A stretch of 64,000 nucleotides of DNA, taken from Pyropia haitanensis. Lineage: Eukaryota > Rhodophyta > Bangiophyceae > Bangiales > Bangiaceae. A program made the position numbers and the translations under genes. Every line of letters begins with the position of its first letter. Positions within the stretch are counted from its first letter, which is position 1. The notes under the pieces are model-generated. The model ran no database searches. It was not told the origin of the DNA and saw nothing but the letters and a program-made list of their open reading frames with translations. Of the stretch, positions 56,283 to 64,000 are shown one piece after another. The stretch covers positions 4,863,874 through 4,927,873 of the forward strand of contig SDUX01000002.1 in NCBI GenBank assembly GCA_008729055.1. The letters are read 5' to 3'.

Positions 56283-58403
56283 GCCGGTCCGTGCGCGGTC
56301 TGGGCCCTCCCAAAATGCGGCAAGGGGATGACGGCCCGTAGCGGGGGGAGAAAGGGGAGGAGCACGGCAACAGCAGGCAGGCCGCGGGAACGATGCCGGC
56401 AAGGCAACGACGGCGCAGGCAAGCGCCAACGACCCCACACGGCGGCCCGTCACCGCCCGTTTCCAAGTTCCAGTAGCAACGTGGGACGCCGGTGTATCGC
56501 GCGACTGGCGTGGAATGGACGTTGCTGGCAGGTTTGGAGAAAATATTGGCCGTCCAAGCGGTGGCAGTCCGAGACGACGGCGATAGAATTCAACTACACA
56601 ATTTTTTCTCAAAAAACTTAAACAGTAATTGTGTGTAGAATGTTCAGCTGGGGAACAGTGCCTGTCCTGGCTCATCCATTGGACCACGTCGACCCTTGAC
56701 TCGCGGATTCGTTGGCGACCGTACAATGCCCCCGTTGACAATCTCTCGCATCTCATTGGCGCCACGTCAAGACACTCGCAGCCGACAGTTGCAACTTCTT
56801 GTCGGGATTCGCCCGCTGTGGCCCATGCCAGGCTACGGATAGCCTCTATGTGACAGGCCGGAGCGCGCCGCGCTGGAACGGACGGGCCAATCCACTTGCA
56901 GAGCGGCAACGGGAGCGCGCGGCACATGCGAACCTCGCAACAGTTTCCTTAACTTTGCGTGAATGTGCGCTCGTGTGGCTGTGGTGACTGCATGCCGCCT
57001 TCTCAGGCTTCTGGTCGAGCAATGCGGCGTGTGCTACTGTAGCCCCAGGGCTACACAGAAACCATGGTGGCAGCCCCTGGCTGTCCGCACCATCGCGCGG
57101 ACCAGAGCGCATGTCCGCGTGTCCGGCGGCGGCGGCACAACTTCGTGTCCTGGCCGTTTTCGTCAGCCCGCCGAACCTGTTACGTTGACCAATCAGTGGC
57201 CGCGTTTTCTTCTGACCTTCCTCGATGTCGCGGTACCATCGCGCTGCAGGACGGGACGCGTGGTTCACACGCGTGGTTGGACCACAGAATCATCGTCTTC
57301 ACGTCAGGTGGTGGGGGGGCTGACGCGAGCGCCTCGCCGGGGCTGCTCGTTGCCCGAATTTGCTGGGCCTCGCTGGCGGCGCGACCCCCCGCCTCAGGGA
57401 CCCCACAGGGGGCTTTCTTGGCGAACGAGGGGTGGTGCCCCCAGTGTCATGCCTTCTCGCACAATTTTAGCATTGCCTCATCGTGCCTCTCTCCTCGTGC
57501 TGCGCCCGAGGTACCGCCCCTCACCTCTGGTGCACGTCGCTCCACGTGAAGCGGCGGCTGAGGACCACAACGAGGTGCCATATTGGCTCCATACCTTGTT
57601 TGCGTGGCCCGCAGCTCTCCGTACGTCCGACACCACGTTGGCGCTGAGGGCTTTACCATGTTCTGTCGTTCCGCCGCGGCCCGCGCGGAGCGTCGGAGAG
57701 GGGAAGATGGGGGGCGCGCCGACTCTTGCGTGAGACCAAGAGAGACGGCGCTACAGCTCACTCCACCCCACCTCCTCCCTGCTGATCCCTGTTACCTTGT
57801 ATCGCGGGTCCCTCAGCCGGTGGCGGCACTGTCGGGGGGCCGGGAGAGGGGTTGTGTAACGAGCACGTGCGCGCATCGTGTGTTGTGGGTGTGCTCGCGC
57901 CGCCCGTCTATGGAACGAACGGCCCGTGCGGCGCTTAAGGGAGGGGTGTGGGAATCTCGACGCCGCCGCCCTCGAACGTTCGCCACCCACGCGGCGGGGC
58001 GTAGTCGGGACACTGAGGTAGAGCGCACGTGTGCGGGGAGGGAGCGCGGTGTGGCGAGGCAGTGGCGTCTCCTCTTTATCACTGCTGGGCTGTGGCAGTA
58101 GAGCTCCTTTTCTTCCCGCCGCCCGAGCCGTGTCGGAACAGTCTCTGCCTAAGGGTATCCCGGCAGCGGCCCTTGTGACGCGCCGGATCGGATCGGGGTG
58201 TGGGTGGGATCGAGGCAGTCGCGTGCCTCTTCCAACCGTGGCTGGGTGTGCGTCCTGGGTCGCGGCCAAGCGGCTTGCTCGCCAGCCCTCTCGGCTGTGG
58301 TATCCGTTCTACATGTCAAGACGCCGCCCAGGCGGGGCCTGCTTTCATCCTGGCGCTCACCCATCTTTCTGCCGTCCCGTTGCTCTCCCGGGTGGCGCTC
58401 AAC
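56283..58403. other. Intergenic region, no gene supported
   Basis: Less GC-extreme than average. It contains a short hairpin at about 56593-56638 (CTACACAATT against AATTGTGTGTAG) within an AT-rich patch. Small hairpins such as GTAGCCCCAGGGCTAC occur at about 57039. Several open frames of 100-250 codons on either strand show no domain. Confidence 0.5.
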
Positions 58404-60698
58404 ATGGATCCAAGCGGGGCGCCCAACCGGGCGCCCTTGGTGAGTGACCCCCCTCGACCGGCGGTCTCCATGGATTCAGGCGGCGTGTCCAGCCGGGAGC
58501 CCTCGGCGGGTGGTCAGCGGGACCACCCGTCTAGTCCGGCTGCGCGCCGGGGCGTTCCTCCCCTTGCTCTCCACAGTGGTGGTCTGTCCCTCCAGTCTTC
58601 GTCCCCGATGGACATGTGCTCGCCCTCGCTCTCCCTGTCCCTCCCGACCCCTCGCATGACGGCCTTTTCGGGGCAAGAGCGGACCCCCCTTGCGCCCGCC
58701 GTGGCGCTACCATCGACCCTGGGTGGCGGCTTGCAGTCCCCTTTTGCTCCAGGTGGTGGACGCTTGCCGTCTCCTATAGCCCCCGGTGGTGGTGGCTCAT
58801 GGGGACCCACTTGGAGCCCGGGGGCGGGGATGGAGAGCCCCGTGTGGTCGGTGCCTCTGCCCGTTGAGAACGGCTGGGGCATGCCATCGCCCGGCGTCCT
58901 TGACGTTGTAACCGCTGCCGCGTCAAGAGGCGGAGCAGGCGAGCCGGCGGCAGCGGCGGCCCCGGCGGTGGGAAACTCTGAGCCCTCGCTCTCGCTCCGG
59001 CTGCGACCGATGGACGGCATTGCGGGCGGGTTGGGAGGTGGTGGTGCCGGTTGGGGTAGCCTGGTGGCCGGTGGCGCGGGTACCGGCAGCGGTGCTGGCC
59101 GTGGCCAGGTGGACGGACTATGCTTGCCCGCCAGTGGGATGGGCGCGGCTTGGCCGGATCCAGGTGCTACGATGGTCGCCCCCATGGAAGGGATGCCCGC
59201 TCCTTCAACGGGGCATGCGATCTGGCTGCCGGTGTCAACCACGTTGCAGCCGCAGTCGGGTGTACCCGTGTCGTCTGCGCTGCCACCGCAATCAAGTATG
59301 CCGGCGTCTTCTGCGATGCAGCCGCCAGTGGGCTGGCCTGTGTCATCGGCACTGCAGCCGCAGTCCGGTTTGGCAGGCGGGTTTCCCACCGAGGCGCACC
59401 GCTGGGCTCCTTCCGCACCGGCCAGAGGCGTTGAGCATCATGAAGCGAAGCCCTTTGGGCCCCCCGTCGCGGGCGTGTCGGAACTGCCGGACTTCCCTGA
59501 AGCTTCCGGCGGCCACGGCTTTGTTGGTGACTGTGGTGGTGGCCGTCCGCCTCTGCCCGTGGTGAGCTCCCCCTCGCCTGCCACCTTCTCGATGGCGGGC
59601 GGCGTTCCGTTCCAGCCTCACGCCTTCTTCCAAGGGAACCCATTGGTCACCTCATCTTCCGAGTCGGCAGCGGAGCGGTCGGCAAGTCCCCCTGCCAGGC
59701 AAGAGTCTCCGGGCGAGGCCACCCCGCTTTGGTCGCCGCTAGCGCCGGCAGACCCTACCAGGGGTCTGCCGCTGGGTCCGCCGCCCCCGTCGTGGTCTCC
59801 ACTCATCTCGGACCTGGCGCAAGCAGCGGCATCATCCATGACAGGTGTTGACCGTGCCTTTGCCACAGTTGATAGCGGCGGCAGCAGCACGGGCCAGGTC
59901 GTTGCCGGCGGTGGGCCGGCCGATTCTTTGGGGAGAGGCGGAGGTGGCCTCCTTGCTGCCGACGAGGGGGCTTCACAACCAGGTGGCGACAGCGGTGCTC
60001 CATCATTGGGCGGAGGTGTTCCACCTCCGAGTGGCAGCAGTGGTGCTCCTCCACCAGCACCAGCGGGTGGAGATGCTCAGCCTCCGGGTGGTGGCATGGG
60101 CATCTCGCCAGATGCTGCTCCTGTGCAAGAGGGCGGGGAGGCCGCCATGGCCCGAGTCGCGGCGGTGGTGGAAGCCACCGCAGCTGCTGCTGCCGAAGAG
60201 TGGCTGACGGCCAACTTTGCGCGGCTCAACCCCGCCCCACCCCCGCCCGTGGCGGCTCGACTCTCCAACTGCAAGGCCGCATTTGTTTCGCGCGCCTCTC
60301 GCCGCGCGCGGGTGTGGGCGCTGACGCGGGAGTTGACTGCTGCCGCAGGCGCCGCCGCCGTTGAAGCGGTGCACGCGGCTTCGCGGCGGGCTGGGGATGC
60401 CGCCCGCGACCAGTGGAAGGCGGAACACCGGGAGGAACGAGAGGCCGCGCGCGCGAAAGTACGAGTGGCGTCGGATGAGGTGGCGTATGCCCCGGTTTCG
60501 GGCCATGACGGGGTTGCCTCGGGGGATGACGAGGCTGCTGCGGTGGCCCGCCTGCAGGCCGCGCGTCATGCTGTCCGGACGCTGGCGAACAAGGCGAGCT
60601 CAGCTGGCCAGCGGGCAGCGCAGGTGGCAGAGCTGGAAGCGCTGGAACGGGCACTGTGGAGTGCGTATGGTCGGGCAGAGGGCGGGAGTGCGCCGTGA
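58404..60698 (+). CDS. Orphan 764-residue protein, Ser/Pro/Gly-rich with C-terminal helices
   Basis: Not recognised. The uninterrupted frame extends upstream to an ATG at 58200; ATG 58404 (AACATGG, MDPSGAPNRAP) is preferred because the extension is not protein-like. About 590 residues are Ser/Pro/Gly-rich with short tandem repeats, including a four-copy 12-residue repeat (PVSSALQPQSG type). The last 150 residues are Ala/Arg/Glu-rich and probably helical or coiled (AEEWLTANFARLNP, KAAFVSRASRRARVW, QWKAEHREEREAAR, ELEALERALWSAYG). Lack of poly-G tracts and balanced codon use match the KDZ transposon ORFs more than host genes here, and the layout resembles the Ser/Pro-rich first half of the KDZ ORF1. 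A transposon-encoded accessory protein is possible, but no inverted repeats or transposase were found nearby. Confidence 0.6.
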   Translation: MDPSGAPNRAPLVSDPPRPAVSMDSGGVSSREPSAGGQRDHPSSPAARRGVPPLALHSGGLSLQSSSPMDMCSPSLSLSLPTPRMTAFSGQERTPLAPAVALPSTLGGGLQSPFAPGGGRLPSPIAPGGGGSWGPTWSPGAGMESPVWSVPLPVENGWGMPSPGVLDVVTAAASRGGAGEPAAAAAPAVGNSEPSLSLRLRPMDGIAGGLGGGGAGWGSLVAGGAGTGSGAGRGQVDGLCLPASGMGAAWPDPGATMVAPMEGMPAPSTGHAIWLPVSTTLQPQSGVPVSSALPPQSSMPASSAMQPPVGWPVSSALQPQSGLAGGFPTEAHRWAPSAPARGVEHHEAKPFGPPVAGVSELPDFPEASGGHGFVGDCGGGRPPLPVVSSPSPATFSMAGGVPFQPHAFFQGNPLVTSSSESAAERSASPPARQESPGEATPLWSPLAPADPTRGLPLGPPPPSWSPLISDLAQAAASSMTGVDRAFATVDSGGSSTGQVVAGGGPADSLGRGGGGLLAADEGASQPGGDSGAPSLGGGVPPPSGSSGAPPPAPAGGDAQPPGGGMGISPDAAPVQEGGEAAMARVAAVVEATAAAAAEEWLTANFARLNPAPPPPVAARLSNCKAAFVSRASRRARVWALTRELTAAAGAAAVEAVHAASRRAGDAARDQWKAEHREEREAARAKVRVASDEVAYAPVSGHDGVASGDDEAAAVARLQAARHAVRTLANKASSAGQRAAQVAELEALERALWSAYGRAEGGSAP
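59229..59372 (+). repeat. 36-bp in-frame tandem repeat, four copies
   Basis: Encodes four consecutive 12-residue units in the orphan protein: PVSTTLQPQSGV, PVSSALPPQSSM, PASSAMQPPVGW, PVSSALQPQSGL. The copies are diverged at DNA level but in frame, so protein-level structure seems to be kept. Confidence 0.85.
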
Positions 60699-61779
60699 CG
60701 TGTCCAGCGCCGTCCTAGGCGTGCAAGCGGGGATAGCGATTTGGTCAGCATGTTTTGTCTGGGAAGATTGCCTTCTTTTTCTGGCAGCTCCCGAGTCGAT
60801 GGGATTCACGGCGTGATGCCTGTCCGTCTCGTGTACATAATAGCACTCATAGCAAGAGGGGCCTTGTATTTCGTCGGCCGACAGGGTGTCTGTGCGCCTC
60901 CGCAACGCACTTCTGATACATGGCTTGCGCCATGTTGCTGGTCGCCTTGTGGCGGGGAGACCGCACCCAGGTGGCGCTGCCAGAACCGGCAGCAAGGCCC
61001 GTGAAACGGAACCCAGCGTCCGCAGAGACGTCAAACACACACGCCTGGGCGCTCCATGGCCTCATAGGGGGTACGGCACACGCAGCCGAACCCAGCTGGT
61101 GGCTTGCCGCTCAGCAAAGCGCCGTGCACCCTGGCGTCGCGCGAAGCGACCACCTCACCAGGTTGACTCGAGGCTGTCCCAAATTTGTACGCGCCCGTCC
61201 AGCTACAACCTGCCATGACTCTGTGTTCCTATTTCGTAGTTAACCCAATTCAAGCCCGAGGACCTGATCCTGCGAGGCCACCAGCACCGTCTGGCACGCC
61301 AGCAACACCGCCTGGCGGTTTTTTTGGACGGGAAACGGTTCCCGCCGCGGCCCTTCGCTTCCTCACCGTTGTCTCTCTCGGCACGCCAAGCGCACCTCTC
61401 CTCGACGGCTGCGGCCCACACCCGCCACAGCCGGTTGCACCCGTCTCCACCGACGTACCACCGGCGTCCCGCATCGGCCAGTCCGTGCGGCTATCTCCGG
61501 CGCGGTTCCCGGAGAGGCCGGAAACTCCCCCCTCCCCCCCCCCCTCACTCGGAGCGCAGCATACCTCGTGCCCTTCAACCTTCCCAGCACGTTTCCCCCG
61601 TAACCGTCTGCGTGGCGCTATCTGTGGAGAGCCCCCTCCTTCCGCCTTGCGCGGAGCGCCGCCGTCCCCGTGGCCGTTCAATTGTTTCAGGGCTTTCGCC
61701 TTCGCCCGTCCGCTCCGGCCACTCCATCCTGTTGTTTTCCCCCTCCCTGCTACATTCCTCTCTGCTGCAGGGACCGCCC
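60699..61779. other. Intergenic region, may hold an upstream exon of the next gene
   Basis: No gene accepted. A pyrimidine-rich tract ending CTCTCTGCTGCAG at about 61758-61770 looks like a splice acceptor in front of the next gene, so an unseen 5' exon may lie in this stretch. Confidence 0.45.
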
Positions 61780-63281
61780 ATGGGGCCTTACCACGGCGTC
61801 CGCGTACGGACGGTCCGGCCACGTCCTCGGGTTGGTAGCCGTGGCCGCTACTTCTCTTCCGCCGCCGCCGCGGGCGACGGGGACGTTGGTGCCGACGCCT
61901 CCGCTGCCACAGGTGGACGCGCCGGCGCCCCGTCGGTTTGCGCTCCGTCGGCTGGTACCCCGTCGACAGGTCCCCCGTCGGCTGGTCCCCCGTCGGCTGT
62001 TCCCCCGTTGGCTGGCGCCCCGTCGACTGGCGCCGCAGTGTCGTTGCGCGGGTCTGACATTGTTGGAGCGAGCGGTAGGCCACTCCTCCTGGGAGGAGCG
62101 GCCGAAACCACACCCGCCGTCCCGGCCGCCTCCGCCACTCTCGTTGCTCCCGTCGCTTCCTCTGCCCCCGTCGCCACTGCCAGCCCTGCTACCTCGGCCG
62201 CCCCCGCCGCCCCCGTCACCCCTGTCGCTCCCGCCGCTCCCGCTGCCGCCCTCGCCGTCCCCGCCCTGTTCGGGACGTCTTCCTGGCCGGGGGTGCCCCC
62301 GTCCCCGTCGGCAGCTGGCGCGCCCCGGCCTGCGTTATCCCTCCCTGCACCGGAAGCCGCCGCCGCGATGGCCAGCTTGCCGCCCATGCCACCCGTGCTG
62401 CCATGGCCGCAACCGTCACCATTTCTTGCGCCGCCCTCATCGGCGGCGGCGGCGGCTCCAACGGGATGTAGACGAGCTTGTGCGCCTCCCTCCCGCCGTG
62501 CCCGTCGGCCTCTTCCGATGCCACGTGCGGCGGCGGGCGGAGCTCCGGCCGAGCCCGGCAGGGTCTCGCGGTTTTCCTCTTTGCTGCAGTCAACCTCTGT
62601 GGATGGCTCGGCAACGGCGGGCGGGGGACCTCTTCTAACGTCCACTGCGGCGGGCGCCCTTCCCCCCACCCTCTCCGAATCGCCAGCAGTCGACGCCTAC
62701 GCTGGCACCGACGCCGTTATTGAGCTGGACAGCAGCGACGGCGAGGTGGCACCGCCATCCACGGCCGCTCCCACCGCCGCCGCCGTCGCTTCTACCCCTT
62801 CTGCCGTCTCGGGTGCGTCGGCGGGGGCTCCCCCCCCCGTCCACCACAACGATGAGGTGGTGGACTTGCTGAGTGACTCTGAGGCGGCGGCGTCAGGGTC
62901 GGACAGCGATGACCCTGTCGTGTACGTGGGCACCGATTTGGCAGCCCCACTGCCACAAACGGGGAGTGGACGGGGCGGAAAGCGCCGTGCCGGCGGCGGG
63001 CGTGGCGGCAAACGTGGATGGTGGGGCGGGCGGGGCGGCGGTGGCCACGGCGGCGGCGGCGGTGGCGGCGGCGGCCGTGGTCGCAGTGGTGGTGCGCCGT
63101 GGCAGCCGTCATCCGTGGCGGCGGGGGGGGTTATGAAGGCACGCCATCCCCCTGTCTGCGGGCGGGGGCGGGGGGGGAGAGTCGCCCGCCCACGGCCATC
63201 CTTCGCCGCTACCCCTTTTCCATGGCTTCCTCTCGCGTCTTTGGGCCCCCTGGCCTCTGGCACCCCCTCCTCCCTGACGGA

Positions 63282-63320
<39 letters not shown>

Positions 63321-64000
63321 GCGGACGGCTCCGTCGGGTGTCGCCACGACCGCTGCTGCGGCCTCCGTCGGCGGTGTGGACGGCGGCCCGTCGGCAGCAG
63401 CGCCCCCCCCCCCTCCCGCTCTCCGCGCCCCGCCCACGGCGGCGCCTATCGCTGCGTCGGCTGCAGCGGCGGGTGCCCCCGCTAGCGGCGCCCCCTCCCT
63501 CGGTCACTACACCTCCGCTCCCCGCGCCCCGCCCACGACGGCACCTGGCGCTGCGTCGGGTGCGGCGGCGAGCGCCCCCGCTGGCGGCGCCCCCTCCCTC
63601 GGCCACTACACGGGCATCCCGCCAAGCCTCCTCGCCGCCACCGCGGACACCGCCGCTGCCAAGCACGTGCTGGCCGTCGACGCGGACAACTACAGCCGCT
63701 TCCTGTCGCTCCTCCCCGCCACCCTCCCGCCATCCGTGGTGGTGCTCCTCTTTTACGGCGCCGCCGCGCCACCGCGGCTGTCGCGGCCGCTGCCGCGGGG
63801 CCTCGCCGCGGCCGCCCGCCGGCGGCGCCTCCAGTTTTACCCGGCGGGCAGGCGGCACGACGCGGCGGACTTTCGGCTGACGGTGACGCTCACCAAGCTG
63901 CACGTGGAGCTCCCCGCGGCCGTGCCGTTTACGATTGTGAGTGGCGATGGCGGGTTTGAGGAGGTCGCGTCCGCCCTGCGCGACCGCCGGGCGGTGACGG
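61780..64000 (+). CDS. Partial gene: low-complexity protein with NYN/PIN-like nuclease domain
   Basis: One continuous frame from ATG 61780 (MGPYHGVRVRT) runs to the window end with no stop, so the 3' part is missing. A good acceptor-like sequence just upstream means translation could begin in an earlier exon. Order: Pro/Ser/Ala repeats (about 61926-62033), Ala/Pro-rich region, acidic motifs VIELDSSDGE (about 62717) and EVVDLLSDSE (about 62854), which resemble SUMO-interacting motifs, an RGG/Gly-rich basic stretch (about 62970-63110), a 33-residue duplication, then a folded domain from about 63655. That domain has HVLAVDADNYSRF, GRRHDAADFRL and FTIVSGDGGFEEV, matching the three acidic motifs of NYN/PIN-type metal-dependent RNases. 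Together these suggest an RNA-binding nuclease or nuclease-like protein; activity is inferred. Confidence 0.6.
61926..62033 (+). repeat. 15-bp repeat encoding PSAGP-type pentapeptides
   Basis: About seven copies of CCGTCGGCTGGTCCC-like units encode PSAGT, PSTGP, PSAGP, PSAVP, PLAGA and PSTGA in the N-terminal part of the NYN-like protein gene. Confidence 0.85.
63423..63611 (+). repeat. 99-bp in-frame duplication (33 residues)
   Basis: Two consecutive copies, starting at 63423 and 63522, each ending in GAPSLGHYT. The second runs directly into the NYN-like domain. Divergence is modest. Confidence 0.85.

Noticed and set aside
1..64000. tRNA or rRNA genes
   Set aside because: I found no GGTTCGA-type B-box with a matching A-box and acceptor stem, and no rRNA-like conserved stretch; a covariance-model scan would be decisive.

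Overview
The window looks like nuclear DNA of a GC-rich eukaryote. Genes have GT-AG introns, mitochondrially targeted proteins, a PAF1-complex subunit and a eukaryotic DNA transposon. Very high GC, long poly-G/poly-C runs, few introns and a glycoside hydrolase of the agarase/carrageenase family (GH16) point to a bangialean red alga (Porphyra/Pyropia type). That assignment is inference from gene content and composition, not from a marker gene.

Layout. 1.4-3.8 kb (-): secreted, apparently membrane-anchored trypsin-like protease. 8.7-10.8 kb (+): alpha subunit of the branched-chain 2-oxoacid dehydrogenase E1, with one intron. 11.1-13.4 kb (-): four-exon GH16 gene, tail-to-tail with the previous gene. 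14.145-24.921 kb: a complete-looking KDZ (Kyakuja-Dileera-Zisupton) DNA transposon with near-identical terminal inverted repeats, a Ulp1-type protease ORF (+), a KDZ transposase ORF (-), and between the transposase and the right end a GC-rich block that resembles host coding DNA. 25.7-26.3 kb: broken ORF with a BED-like zinc finger. 27.2-28.0 kb: a roughly 0.8 kb non-coding element with perfect 26-bp inverted repeats (MITE-like). 28-47.6 kb: mostly repeat-derived DNA, including a degenerate GCGGCA-type block, two blocks of an approximately 60-bp minisatellite, and an intervening block with a hairpin and C-rich motif recurring about every 240 bp. 49.3-54.5 kb (+): CTR9-like TPR protein. 55.1-56.3 kb (-): two-exon TIM17. 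58.4-60.7 kb (+): orphan 764-residue ORF, possibly transposon-encoded. 61.8 kb to the window end (+): partial gene whose last visible domain resembles a NYN/PIN-type nuclease.

Reading frames of the host genes for the protease, BCKDH-E1alpha and CTR9 change at poly-G/poly-C tracts, whereas both transposon ORFs and the 58.4 kb ORF are uninterrupted. Either homopolymer lengths are miscalled in the assembly or the tracts vary in length; the gene models are given as whole loci spanning these changes. Long open frames on the opposite strand of GC-rich regions are common here and were treated as shadows. I saw no convincing tRNA, rRNA, CRISPR array or riboswitch, and could not support promoter calls.
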